Positions 8,900 through 16,903 of a DNA stretch of 45,564 bases are shown here, one piece after another. Numbering within the stretch: the first letter of the stretch is position 1; every line of letters starts with the position of its first letter. The translations under genes were made by a program, and so were the position numbers. The notes below the pieces were generated by a model. That model did no database searches. It was given only the letters and a program-made list of their open reading frames with translations, and was not told the DNA's origin. Source of the DNA: JBCBWG01 sp036804185 (GTDB lineage Bacteria; Pseudomonadota; Alphaproteobacteria; Rhizobiales; Hyphomicrobiaceae); contig JBHJOC010000032.1 of the NCBI GenBank assembly GCA_050330095.1, forward strand, positions 1 through 45,564. The letters are read 5' to 3'.

Positions 8900-9210
8900 G
8901 CGCGACCAAGGCCCATGCGACGGCCCACGCCACGGGTTGCGTAGCCGATCGCGGCCCAAGCGGTGCCGACAACGAACGACAGCATAAACACACCGGTCGC
9001 AGCGCCATACCCTTGCGCTACGACGAGCCCGATGCGGATCGCAATCCACATGACGACGGCACCTGCCAACGCTGCTGCGAAGCCTGCAATCGGAAGCTTC
9101 TGCCACTGATCGGCGGAGCGGCCCATGAACACGGCGACGGCTGCCACCACTGGATTGAGACAAGCAAGCAGGATCACGCTCCAATAGTCGAATGGGACGA
9201 GTTCAATCAT
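8890..9210 (-). CDS. Small integral membrane protein of unknown function
   Basis: A 106-residue protein with three hydrophobic segments: about 10-30 (W-S-V-I-L-L-A-C-L-N-P-V-V-A-A-V-A-V-F-M), 40-60 and 70-92 (A-T-G-V-F-M-L-S-F-V-V-G-T). The first connecting loop is G-R-S-A-D-Q-W-Q-K-L and the tail R-G-V-G-R-R-M-G-L-G-R-A-K-P is basic, so the C-terminus is probably cytoplasmic. Coherent membrane topology and a clear hydrophobic/basic alternation make it a real gene. I do not recognise a named family. It is convergent with azlD and has no visible functional link to it. Confidence 0.7.
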   Translation of the reverse strand: MIELVPFDYWSVILLACLNPVVAAVAVFMGRSADQWQKLPIAGFAAALAGAVVMWIAIRIGLVVAQGYGAATGVFMLSFVVGTAWAAIGYATRGVGRRMGLGRAKP

Positions 9211-9383
9211 CGTGCATCCAGAGGCTTTGAGCGAGTCACAATCATGGCGGCTTCACTCCGGTTTGCTCGTGCAACATCCGATCTGAGGGGATCGCCAAGG
9301 CGCTTCGCAAATCAGATAAAAATGCCCTAGTTTTCCGTCTCCGACACTTGGTTTCCTTTACACCACCCGTCTTCCAGGGACTT

Positions 9384-9395
9384 CTGATCGATCAG
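9384..9395. repeat. Perfect 12-bp palindrome
   Basis: CTGATCGATCAG is its own reverse complement. It lies in the 276-nt gap between the minus-strand membrane protein and chorismate mutase genes, four bases before a 12-bp tandem duplication. It could be a dimeric-regulator site or chance; no partner half-site pattern was found elsewhere nearby. Confidence 0.45.
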
Positions 9396-9398
9396 CGG

Positions 9399-9422
9399 TC
9401 CAAGAGTCATTCCAAGAGTCAT
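9399..9422. repeat. Perfect 12-bp tandem duplication
   Basis: TCCAAGAGTCAT is present twice without a spacer (9399-9410 and 9411-9422). It stands 5 nt before the dispersed repeat copy at 9428, so the whole gap from 9384 to 9500 is built of repeats. Confidence 0.85.
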
Positions 9423-9427
9423 TATGG

Positions 9428-9500
9428 TGCTCGCACCTTTTGCTTTTCGAAACTCGTCTCGGCGGCTGACGAGCGTGAGTGACGAACTACGGAACGCGGG
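9428..9500 (+). repeat. 73-nt dispersed repeat, copy A
   Basis: Ungapped alignment by eye with 31023-31095 gives 53 identities in 73 positions. Both copies share the cores TTCGAAA/TTCAGAAG-like, CGTCTCGGCG/CGTTCCGGCG and CTGACGAG. This copy runs into the last codons and stop of the chorismate mutase gene (stop at 9487-9489). Both strands keep a readable frame in the two copies (plus strand P-F-A-[FL]-R-[NS]-S, minus strand R-R-[DN]-E). Coding origin and orientation are therefore unresolved; the strand given is a convention. Confidence 0.7.
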
Positions 9501-9807
9501 TATTCGAACCGCCCTGCTCAAGTTTGCGCTCCTCATATTGGATGAACCAGCCGATCATCTGACGCCAGAGCGCCTCGCATAAATCGGGCGGCACGCCCTG
9601 CTGCTCGGCGCGCGCACGCACGCGGTCGATCACCTGTTGGTTGCGCCAGGGGACGTTGGCTGCTGACATTTCCTGCTGCTTGATCTGCCATGCCCGTTCG
9701 ACGTAGCCGAAGCGCTCTGCGATCAGATCGACCAGCGCTGTATCGATCCGATCGATTTCAACGCGTACATCGGTCATGTCTCGGCAGTCTTGCGGCGCGC
9801 GGGTCAT
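9487..9807 (-). CDS. Chorismate mutase type II (AroQ class, PchB-like)
   Basis: A 106-residue all-helical enzyme that rearranges chorismate to prephenate. The N-terminus A-P-Q-D-C-R-D-M-T-D-V-R-x-E-I-D-R-I-D is close to PchB-type isochorismate-pyruvate lyases, which have a P-E-D-C motif there. The positions expected for the active site are filled: R15, R32, K43 (Q-I-K) and Q90. Whether it acts as a mutase, a salicylate-forming lyase or both cannot be told. The start ATG 9807 has GGAGG 8 nt upstream; an upstream in-frame start would overlap gatA. It follows gatC-gatA on the same strand by 41 nt, so it is probably cotranscribed. The last few codons lie inside a dispersed repeat, so the C-terminus may have been remodelled. 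Confidence 0.85.
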   Translation of the reverse strand: MTRAPQDCRDMTDVRVEIDRIDTALVDLIAERFGYVERAWQIKQQEMSAANVPWRNQQVIDRVRARAEQQGVPPDLCEALWRQMIGWFIQYEERKLEQGGSNTRVP

Positions 9808-9848
9808 GGCGCTGTCCTCCGTTGCGGGCCTCTGGTTGGCGGGTTCGA

Positions 9849-11345
9849 TCACTCGAGCCACCAAGTATCTCCTGGCACGAACCGCCCCGCAGACGCTTCG
9901 ATGACGGCGGCCGTGCGGAAGAGCATCTCTTCGTCAAACGGCTTCGCGATCAACTGAAGGCCGAGTGGAAGCCCGTTCGACGACAGTCCCGCCGGCACGG
10001 AAATGCCTGGCAGGCCGGCCATATTGGCCGTGACCGTGAAGATGTCCTCAAGATACATTGCGATCGGGTCGCCTGACTTCTCACCGTGCGCGAAGGCAGG
10101 CGACGGAGTCGTCGGTGTCAGCACCACGTCGACGGTGTTCCAGGCTTCGTCGAAATCGCGCTTGATCAGCGTGCGAACCTTCTGAGCCTTCAAATAGTAA
10201 GCATCGTAATAGCCAGCCGAAAGCACGTAGGTGCCGATGAGAACACGGCGCTTCACCTCGCGGCCAAATCCCGCCGCGCGCGAGCGTTCGTAAGTGTCGA
10301 TGAGGTCATCGCCCGGCACGCGCAAGCCATAACGAACACCGTCATATCGGGCGAGGTTCGAGGACGCCTCAGCGGGCGCGACGATGTAATAGGCGGGCAG
10401 CGCGTATTTCGTGTGTGGAAGATCGATCTCGACCGCCGTCGCGCCTGCTGCCTCAAGCCAAGCTACGCCCTGGTTCCAAAGGGCGGCAACCTCGGGGTTC
10501 ATGCCGTCGACGCGATATTGCCGTGGCACACCGACCCTTGTGCCGATGAGGTCACGGCCGAGAACGGCCGAATAATCGGGCACAGGCGCATCCACGCTCG
10601 TTGTATCTTTTGGATCATGTCCAGCCATGTGCCGCAGAAGAGCAGCGGTATCGGCGACCGTTTTGGCGATCGGGCCGGCCTGATCGAGCGAGGATGCAAA
10701 GGCGACGATGCCCCACCGTGAGCACCGGCCATAAGTCGGCTTGATCCCGACCGTGCCGGTCAATGCAGCCGGTTGACGGATCGAGCCGCCGGTATCGGTT
10801 GCCGTTGCACCAAGACAAAGACTGGCAGCGACAGCCGAGGACGAACCGCCGGATGACCCGCCTGGGACGAGCCTTGCAGCGTCGAGGCTTCCATCACCAC
10901 TCCTGCGTCGCCACGGACTCGTGACTGCACCATCGTAGCTCGTCTCGTTCGACGAGCCCATGGCGAATTCGTCCATATTGAGCTTGCCGAGCATGATCGC
11001 GCCAGCGTCGCGCAACTGAGCCGTTACTGTCGACTCGTAGGTCGGCTTGAAACCATCGAGAATATGGCTGCAGGCCTGGGTCCGCACGCCCTGGGTCGCA
11101 TAGAGGTCCTTGATCCCGATCGGGATGCCTTCGAGCGGTCGTCCCTCGCCGGCTGCGAGGCGGCGATCGGCATCGACCGCAGCGGCCCGCGCATGGGCAT
11201 CGGTGACCGCCACGAACGCATTTAGCTTCGGATTTGCGATCGCGATCGCGTCCAAGTGCGCCTCAACCAGTTCGACGGCTGAAATCTCGCGTGCCTCGAG
11301 CTTGTTGCGGGCATCAACCAGAGTGAGTTTTAAGAGTTCGGACAC
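9849..11345 (-). CDS. gatA: Glutamyl-tRNA(Gln) amidotransferase subunit A
   Basis: A 498-residue amidase-signature enzyme. It releases ammonia from glutamine for the GatCAB complex, which converts Glu-tRNA(Gln) (and often Asp-tRNA(Asn)) to the amidated form. The catalytic Ser-cisSer-Lys triad is visible: K79 in G-I-K-D, S164 in P-G-G-S-S-G-G and S188 in D-T-G-G-S-I-R. The glycine/serine-rich amidase signature spans about 158-195. A short extra loop (R-R-R-S-G-D-G-S-L-D) precedes the cis-Ser. The start is GTG 11345. It lies 102 nt after gatC and 41 nt before the chorismate mutase gene. gatB is not in the window, which is common where the operon is split. Confidence 0.96.
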   Translation of the reverse strand: MSELLKLTLVDARNKLEAREISAVELVEAHLDAIAIANPKLNAFVAVTDAHARAAAVDADRRLAAGEGRPLEGIPIGIKDLYATQGVRTQACSHILDGFKPTYESTVTAQLRDAGAIMLGKLNMDEFAMGSSNETSYDGAVTSPWRRRSGDGSLDAARLVPGGSSGGSSSAVAASLCLGATATDTGGSIRQPAALTGTVGIKPTYGRCSRWGIVAFASSLDQAGPIAKTVADTAALLRHMAGHDPKDTTSVDAPVPDYSAVLGRDLIGTRVGVPRQYRVDGMNPEVAALWNQGVAWLEAAGATAVEIDLPHTKYALPAYYIVAPAEASSNLARYDGVRYGLRVPGDDLIDTYERSRAAGFGREVKRRVLIGTYVLSAGYYDAYYLKAQKVRTLIKRDFDEAWNTVDVVLTPTTPSPAFAHGEKSGDPIAMYLEDIFTVTANMAGLPGISVPAGLSSNGLPLGLQLIAKPFDEEMLFRTAAVIEASAGRFVPGDTWWLE

Positions 11346-11447
11346 GAAAGCCGCCTGGTTCTATCGCTCGTTCGATCGCAAGCGTGATGAAGATCATGAA
11401 GGAAGCAAGGGCGCGACGCGGTCGCGTTCGATGCCAAGCGCAAACCG

Positions 11448-11735
11448 CTATTCGACAACTTTGGGGACAACGAAGAAGTGGTCTTCCGCCATCGGTGCGT
11501 TCACGACAATGGCGTCTGGTGCGCCACCGTCCGTCACCTGATCGACGCGCTTCTTCATCGTCATCGGAACGACCTGTGTCATCGGCTCGACGGTGCTCGT
11601 GTCGACCTCGTCGAGCTGCTCAACCCATGCGAGAATGCTAGACACCTCGGTCTCGAGCGCCTTTGCCTCATCGTCCGTGATTTTGATCCGCGCGAGCCGC
11701 GCGATGCGCCGAACCGTCGCCTGATCAACCTGCAT
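11448..11735 (-). CDS. gatC: Glutamyl-tRNA(Gln) amidotransferase subunit C
   Basis: A 95-residue protein whose family pattern is clear: V-D-Q-A-T-V-R-R-I-A-R-L-A-R-I near the start, a helical middle with I-L-A-W-V-E-Q-L-D-E-V-D-T, and the C-terminal R-V-D-Q-V-T-D-G. GatC wraps around GatA and GatB and stabilises the amidotransferase. The length is normal for the family. The start is ATG 11735. It leads the gatC-gatA-chorismate mutase run and is divergent from the lytic transglycosylase gene across 225 nt, which should carry the promoter. No convincing promoter boxes were recognised there. Confidence 0.94.
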   Translation of the reverse strand: MQVDQATVRRIARLARIKITDDEAKALETEVSSILAWVEQLDEVDTSTVEPMTQVVPMTMKKRVDQVTDGGAPDAIVVNAPMAEDHFFVVPKVVE

Positions 11736-11960
11736 GTCGCGCTCGATCCCTGTTGCCCCTGAGCCGCCCTCTTAGCCGCTAGGGTACACCCACGCAACGG
11801 GCGCTGTCGTGGGCCGAAACTCGCGGCGCGCCGGCTGTGCGATTAGCCTCAGGGCGATCAAGCATTTGACGGAACGGCAGGCTCTGCGCACGGTGCGATC
11901 GCATTGGTAGGCGCAAGCCATTGGCTCATATGCGATCAGATCAGCCTGAGAGGTCCGAAC

Positions 11961-12989
11961 GTGTCCGGAAGCTGCGCAAAACGGCATGGAGCGGGAGCGA
12001 TTGCTGCCGCATGGGTTGCGATCAGCGCCGGCGCCTGGAGCGGTTCTGCAGTCGCCGGAGATCCGGGATCGGCGCCCGTGACAGTCGCGCGCGAAGCAAC
12101 GGCGGCCATCGAAACCCGGCCCGTCGAGACACTTGCGATCGCGCCGCCATCGGCGGCTGGCCGCTCGGCCGCTGACGCTGTGCCGCGAGAGGTCGAAGAG
12201 GACGAGCTGAGCGCCAAGGATGCACACCCCGATATCGACAGCGTCTCGACGCAGCGGGTTCGTGATGCGCGGACGGTCGCCAAAACCCGCACGCCCGTCA
12301 TCACACGCGATGGCGCGGCTGACGGCATGACCATGGCCGTTTTTCTCGACCGCCTGATGATCGCCGAATCCTCTGGCCGCGACGACGCCCGCAACCCGCG
12401 TTCGACTGCGACCGGTCCCTACCAGTTCATTCGATCAACGTTCCTCGCCGTCATGCGCCGCCATTTCCAGGCGAAGATCGAAGGTCTCGATGAGGCAAGT
12501 ATTCTTGCCCTCAGAACTGACCGTGCGATCGCAAGGGCCGCAGCAGAGGCCTACACGCTGGACAACGGAGCCGTCCTCGTCGAGGACGGCCACGCGCCGT
12601 CATTTCCGAACCTCAGGCTCGCATTCCTGCTCGGTGCGGGCGGAGCGTCTCGCGTGCTCGCAATGGACCCTGATGCACCTGTTGCTCCGGTGCTTGGTGC
12701 AGCCGTCATCAGGGCAAACCCATTTCTCGCCCGGATGACCGCCCGCGATCTCATCGCGCGTGCCGCAGCCGACATCGACCTCCCGCCGAGTTCCGAAAGC
12801 GGCGTTGCCCGGGCTGCCGTGCAGGGCCGGGCCACTGCCTCGCGCGCACCTGCCGAACCGCAGATCAAGATCGCCTGCAACCTCGCACGACCGAGTTGCA
12901 AGCGATGGGTTGCGCTCGAACGGGCAAAGCTTCGCGCCAGCCCGGCAAGAAAACGACAGCGCACGGCCGCTCGCGCGTCGAACCGTTGA
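11961..12989 (+). CDS. Secreted SLT-type lytic transglycosylase
   Basis: A 342-residue exported protein. The start is taken at GTG 11961, with GAGAGG 7 nt upstream, giving a signal peptide with K/R at 7-8, a hydrophobic A-G-A-I-A-A-A-W-V-A-I-S core and a cleavage region near S-A-V-A-G-D. Residues 35-120 are Ala/Glu/Asp-rich and probably disordered. The SLT-like domain covers about 125-240, with the putative catalytic E136 in I-A-E-S-S-G-R and T-G-P-Y-Q-F-I at 151-157. Such enzymes cleave the MurNAc-GlcNAc bond of peptidoglycan with 1,6-anhydro ring formation. The tail after about 290 is very basic (R-K-R-Q-R-T), possibly cell-wall or nucleic-acid contacting. TTG 11904 is a less likely upstream start. 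Confidence 0.78.
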   Translation: MSGSCAKRHGAGAIAAAWVAISAGAWSGSAVAGDPGSAPVTVAREATAAIETRPVETLAIAPPSAAGRSAADAVPREVEEDELSAKDAHPDIDSVSTQRVRDARTVAKTRTPVITRDGAADGMTMAVFLDRLMIAESSGRDDARNPRSTATGPYQFIRSTFLAVMRRHFQAKIEGLDEASILALRTDRAIARAAAEAYTLDNGAVLVEDGHAPSFPNLRLAFLLGAGGASRVLAMDPDAPVAPVLGAAVIRANPFLARMTARDLIARAAADIDLPPSSESGVARAAVQGRATASRAPAEPQIKIACNLARPSCKRWVALERAKLRASPARKRQRTAARASNR

Positions 12990-13107
12990 ACCAAGAGGAC
13001 GGGACCGTTAGCCTCACCACCACCCAGCCACGGGCCGTCGCGTCTCGGCTTGCGCAGGCGGAGCGCAGGCGCAAACGGACCGCTTTCAACACAAAGGCAA
13101 AAACGCA

Positions 13108-13959
13108 ATGCAGCTTCGAGCCCCGATGGTCGTTGCCAACGGAACGCGCATCCCCGCACTCGGACTTGGAACCTGGCCGATGAAGGGAGAGGCCTGCGCC
13201 CGTGCCGTCGCAAGCGCGCTTGCGGTCGGCTACCGTCACATCGATACGGCTGCGATGTATGCCAACGAGGAGGCGGTCGGTGAAGGCCTGCGGGCGAGCG
13301 GAGTTCCCCGGAGCGAGGTTTTCGTCACAACGAAGGTCTGGCACGACCATATCGGCCGCGGAGACCTTCAACGGTCGGCCGAAGCGAGCCTCAGCAGGCT
13401 TGGCCTCGATCAGGTCGATCTGCTGCTGATCCACTGGCCGAACCGAGCAATCCCGGTCTCGGAAGCGATCGGCGCGCTCTGCGATGCGCATCAACGCGGC
13501 TTGACCAAAGCGATTGGGATTTCGAACTTTCCGACTGCGCTGATCGAGCAGGCCATCACCGCGACGACGGTGCCGATTGCCTGCAATCAAGTCGAATATC
13601 ACCCGCACCTCGACCAATCGAAGGTGATCGCGGCCTGTCGCGCCCATGGCCTTGCCGTCGTGTCGTATTGCCCGCTCGGGCGGCCTGGCGTCGGAGGCAT
13701 GCTGGCAGAGTCGGCGATCGCCGAGATTGCAGCGCGCCACGGCAAAACACCCGCGCAGATCGCCTTGCGCTGGCACGTCCAGCAGCCCGGCGTCATCGCG
13801 GTGCCAAAGTCGGAGAATCCTGAGCGCCAACGTCAGAATCTCGATGTGTTCGACTTCGAGCTGACGTCGGCCGAGATGCAGGTCCTGGACAGCCTCGCGC
13901 GGCCTGACGGCAGGGTCGTCAATCTCGCGATTGCGCCCGATTGGGACGTAGCCGCCTGA
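13108..13959 (+). CDS. Aldo/keto reductase (2,5-diketo-gluconate reductase-like)
   Basis: A 283-residue (beta/alpha)8 oxidoreductase using NADPH. The AKR catalytic tetrad is intact: D46 (H-I-D-T-A), Y51 (M-Y-A-N-E), K76 (T-T-K-V-W) and H109 (L-L-I-H-W-P). The cofactor-binding end I-A-V-P-K-S-E-N-P-E-R near 230 is also present. The length and the L-G-L-G-T-W-P start suit the DkgA/DkgB group, which reduce 2,5-diketo-gluconate, methylglyoxal and other aldehydes. The natural substrate cannot be fixed. The start ATG 13108 has AAAGG about 10 nt upstream. The stop is 9 nt from the convergent stop of the membrane hydrolase gene, so the two transcripts must overlap at their 3' ends. Confidence 0.92.
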   Translation: MQLRAPMVVANGTRIPALGLGTWPMKGEACARAVASALAVGYRHIDTAAMYANEEAVGEGLRASGVPRSEVFVTTKVWHDHIGRGDLQRSAEASLSRLGLDQVDLLLIHWPNRAIPVSEAIGALCDAHQRGLTKAIGISNFPTALIEQAITATTVPIACNQVEYHPHLDQSKVIAACRAHGLAVVSYCPLGRPGVGGMLAESAIAEIAARHGKTPAQIALRWHVQQPGVIAVPKSENPERQRQNLDVFDFELTSAEMQVLDSLARPDGRVVNLAIAPDWDVAA

Positions 13960-13968
13960 AGCCTCCCC

Positions 13969-15486
13969 TCAGCCTACGGCAAACAACGGGAAACTGACGC
14001 CGATCGCCCATGCGAGCGTCAGACCCATGCCGACGCCTGCTGCCAGTGGCGCGCCGGTTCTACGGCCGACCCAGCCTCCCATCAGACCGAAGATCAGATA
14101 GAAGATGATCACGATGGGCAGGATCATCAGCAGGAAGAACAAGCGCTCGAAATCGAGCGCGACAGCAATCATCAGCGAGATCAGAAACGCGGCGCGCGCA
14201 GCAAGCGTGCGCCAGAGCGGAGCACGTCCAGCGTCCGATAGCATGGCATCAGCCGTCATGGTGGCAACGGCGCCGAATGCGATTGCGGCGATGATGGGCA
14301 GGCGTCCTGCGTGGGGCACGAACGAGACGGCATAGCGATCGAGGAAGCCGCCGAAGACGAAAATCCCATAGGCGGCAAGCGCCAGGCCTGCAAACAGGCC
14401 GCCCGATCTGAGGCGAACGCCGAACCATGCGAGCACGGCCAGCACCAGGATTCCATAGAGTGCCAAATGCACCGCGAGGTAGTCGGCGACGAGGACCGGC
14501 AAAAGGCGCGTCTCGAACAACGACAGGATAAGTGGCGTTGCAACTGTCGGAATGGACACCGCGGCAAGGAGTGCGCCACGCGGCACCGGCGTTTGCTTGT
14601 GTTCGCGAACATGCTCCGGTTTGGGCAGCAGGGCAGCCAGGGGCCATGCAAGCAGCACAATCGCAGCAAGGCCCATGACGATCCAGCCGCCGATGGCTGC
14701 GACGGGCGCGCCGTCGGAGGGCCGTGCGTAGAGCTGATCGAGCCAGTCGCGCACCTCCCGAAGCGTCGTTGCAGAATAGAGGACGCCGACGTGCTCAACG
14801 GAGGGGGCTGCGACGGCGCGGCGCGCGGTCCCGTCGGCGAAGCTGCCAACGGTTTGCTGTTCGGTTGCGCGCGCATCGACGAGATGAACGGCCCGCAGAG
14901 CCTCATCCCGCAAGAATCCCTCCCAAGCGCCGGCGACGACCAGCAGGTTGCGCGGCTCCGTTTCCGACACGGCCTCGGAGAACATTGAGATCGCAAGCGT
15001 TGCAGAAACGCGGGGATCAGCGATCGCCTGCCGGACAACGATATCGGACGCCATCGAATGGCCAAGCAGCGCGACGCGACCGTCCGCGTAAGGCTCGGCG
15101 AGAGCCCAGTCCGTCACACGGCCGATCTCTGCCATCAGCAGGCGCGTGGTGCCCTCGACGCTCGTCACATCGCCGGACATGGAGACCGGGTTCCGGCCAT
15201 GCCCCTCGAAATCGAAGGCAACCGCCACATAGCCGGACTGAGCCAGGGTGAGTGAGAACGCCTCCATCAGCTGGCGCGAGCCAGCAAAACCATGGGCAAT
15301 GACGACCACGGGCGCGGCCGGTGCGCCGACTTTGCGGTACACGGTCGCTGGCGTGGTTCCAATGGTCACGCGATCGATCACCAGGCCATCGCGCCAGCGC
15401 TCGAGTTGCGTAGCCGATATCGCAAGGGCGATGATCGCGAGAGCCGCAGCGCACAACCGCGCCGGAGACACAAGCATGCTCTGCAC
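13969..15486 (-). CDS. Alpha/beta hydrolase fused to a multi-pass membrane domain
   Basis: A 505-residue protein in two parts. After an N-terminal anchor (residues 8-25) comes an alpha/beta hydrolase of about 40-270 with V-V-I-A-H-G-F-A-G at 61-69 (oxyanion loop), nucleophile S144 in G-H-S-M-A and a candidate catalytic H232. The nucleophile elbow has Ala where Gly is usual. Residues 282-505 hold about eight hydrophobic helices and no known transporter motif. The hydrolase is predicted to lie on one face of the inner membrane; the substrate is unknown. The start GTG 15486 has GAGGG 7 nt upstream. It follows the SDR gene by 56 nt on the same strand, so cotranscription is likely. Confidence 0.8.
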   Translation of the reverse strand: MQSMLVSPARLCAAALAIIALAISATQLERWRDGLVIDRVTIGTTPATVYRKVGAPAAPVVVIAHGFAGSRQLMEAFSLTLAQSGYVAVAFDFEGHGRNPVSMSGDVTSVEGTTRLLMAEIGRVTDWALAEPYADGRVALLGHSMASDIVVRQAIADPRVSATLAISMFSEAVSETEPRNLLVVAGAWEGFLRDEALRAVHLVDARATEQQTVGSFADGTARRAVAAPSVEHVGVLYSATTLREVRDWLDQLYARPSDGAPVAAIGGWIVMGLAAIVLLAWPLAALLPKPEHVREHKQTPVPRGALLAAVSIPTVATPLILSLFETRLLPVLVADYLAVHLALYGILVLAVLAWFGVRLRSGGLFAGLALAAYGIFVFGGFLDRYAVSFVPHAGRLPIIAAIAFGAVATMTADAMLSDAGRAPLWRTLAARAAFLISLMIAVALDFERLFFLLMILPIVIIFYLIFGLMGGWVGRRTGAPLAAGVGMGLTLAWAIGVSFPLFAVG

Positions 15487-15542
15487 TCAATATCCCTCGA
15501 CCGGCGCTTGAGACCGCACCGTTTCCCCTACACAAGCCCTTA

Positions 15543-16280
15543 TCAGTAGACTGCCCGCCCACCCGATAGATCGAATGCTGCACCGCTGATGTAGCTGCAC
15601 GCGGGCGAACACACCCAGAGCACGAGATCGGCAGCTTCGTCGACCGTCCCCACACGCCCCATGGGACATCGCGAAATCATGCCGGCAACGTGCGCGGGCG
15701 AAACCTGGCCCAGCATACCGGTTTCAATCGGACCCGGTGCGAGGCAGTTGACCCGGATCGGCGTGCCAACCAGTTCTTTTGCAAGCGATTTTGTAAAGCA
15801 GATGACGCCAGCCTTCGACGCGGCGTACGCAGATGCGTTGGGGGTGCCTTCCTTGCCAGCGATCGAGGCCATATTCACGATGCGGGGCGCTGGCCGATCG
15901 GCCATGAGCGGGAGCACGTGGCGAGCCACCTCGTAGGTGCCGACCAGATTGATATCGATGATGCGGCGCCAAATCGTGGGATCGTAGTCGACGGTCGGAC
16001 CCGAGGGCCCGAGCCAGCCGGCAGAATGAAAGAGGATGTCGATACCGTGTTCGGGCTCCGGCAAGGCCGCGACCGCGGCTGCAACCGACGCTCCGTTAGA
16101 GACATCGACCTTTTCCACCGAACGGGCAAAGGGGAGCGGGCTTGTGTCGAGATCCCAGACGATGACCTCAGCGCCAGCCTCGGACAGCCGCTCGCCGACC
16201 CGTCGCCCGATCCCTGCAGCACCACCCGTGACGATGGCGCGTGCGCCCGAAAAATCGTAGCTGACACCAGATTGTGACAT
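15543..16280 (-). CDS. Short-chain dehydrogenase/reductase (SDR)
   Basis: A 245-residue classical SDR. The cofactor loop T-G-G-A-A-G-I-G lies at 18-25 and an acidic residue after beta-2 (W-D-L-D) favours NAD(H). The active-site residues are N111 (I-N-L-V-G-T), S139 (M-A-S-I-A-G), Y152 and K156 (Y-A-A-S-K). The C-terminal P-G-P-I-E-T-G-M and S-G-G-R-A-V-Y are standard for the family. It resembles sugar-alcohol or 3-oxoacyl-ACP-type reductases; the substrate is not readable. The start ATG 16280 is chosen over 16325 because GGAAGGG stands 7 nt upstream. It precedes the membrane hydrolase by 56 nt on the same strand. Confidence 0.92.
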   Translation of the reverse strand: MSQSGVSYDFSGARAIVTGGAAGIGRRVGERLSEAGAEVIVWDLDTSPLPFARSVEKVDVSNGASVAAAVAALPEPEHGIDILFHSAGWLGPSGPTVDYDPTIWRRIIDINLVGTYEVARHVLPLMADRPAPRIVNMASIAGKEGTPNASAYAASKAGVICFTKSLAKELVGTPIRVNCLAPGPIETGMLGQVSPAHVAGMISRCPMGRVGTVDEAADLVLWVCSPACSYISGAAFDLSGGRAVY

Positions 16281-16403
16281 CACCCATCCCTTCCAACTGA
16301 CGCAGTTGACCGCGTGCCGTGACAAACATGACCGAGCACGACGGGTCGGGAAAGCGGCATGTGGTGCAGGTCAGACCATCGTGGCGCTCGGTCTCACGGG
16401 CGA

Positions 16404-16423
16404 GCGCCTCATGAACGAGGCGC
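16404..16423. repeat. Perfect stem-loop between minus-strand genes
   Basis: GCGCCTC (16404-16410) pairs with GAGGCGC (16417-16423) around a 6-nt loop. It lies 59 nt past the stop of the small membrane-protein gene and 124 nt before the SDR start. It may end the upstream transcript, but no T-run follows on the minus strand, so a factor-independent terminator is not supported. Confidence 0.4.
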
Positions 16424-16481
16424 GGGCCGATGGATGCAGATGCGGCTCACCCGATCTGACTTCACCTGGGTCCCAAGCCCG

Positions 16482-16745
16482 TCAGCCCGATTCGGGGCGG
16501 GTCTTGCGGAGAATCTCAGCCAATGTCTCCGGCGCACGGACCTCGAGGAAAGAGAGTGCGTCATCGAACCGCTGCCAGCGCTCGCGCGCATTGGCGACGA
16601 GGCGCGCAAAGGCCGGGCTGACCGAGATCATCATTGCGGAGCCGATCACGAGGAGTGGCGCACCCAGCGGAATCGGGAGCGGCAGCAGAATGAGCCCCAG
16701 GATCAGAAGCACGATGGCTGCGACGAAAGTGAAAAATCTGATCAC
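16482..16745 (-). CDS. Small membrane protein of PGPGW-like type
   Basis: An 87-residue protein. A long hydrophobic hairpin fills residues 3-42 (F-F-T-F-V-A-A-I-V-L-L-I-L-G then P-L-P-I-P-L-G-A-P-L-L-V-I-G-S). An amphipathic, charged tail follows (A-R-E-R-W-Q-R-F-D-D-A-L-S-F-L). The proline/glycine turn between the two helices resembles that of PGPGW-type small transmembrane proteins, whose role is not known. The start is GTG 16745, supported by GGAGG 5 nt upstream. It is divergent from the EipA-like gene. Possible partners are not evident. Confidence 0.7.
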   Translation of the reverse strand: MIRFFTFVAAIVLLILGLILLPLPIPLGAPLLVIGSAMMISVSPAFARLVANARERWQRFDDALSFLEVRAPETLAEILRKTRPESG

Positions 16746-16903
16746 GCCATCCTCCCTAAGCCGCTGGACTGGACATGGGGTTGCGACGCCCGAGCGTCAA
16801 CGAGGGTACGAACCTTTATCGCCGTCGATCCATCGTCACATTAAGGCGTAACCTTGAAATGTGGATCGCATACAACACCGATTGGCAATCAGGACCGGGT
16901 GAC

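Noticed and set aside
13050..13074. TTGCGC/GCGCAA inverted repeat with internal 9-bp direct repeats upstream of the aldo/keto reductase
   Set aside because: Arms are short and the sequence is low in complexity, so a chance origin is as likely as a regulatory one.
16404..16423. Factor-independent terminator downstream of the small membrane gene
   Set aside because: The stem is perfect, but no T-run follows on the minus strand, so only a repeat is recorded.
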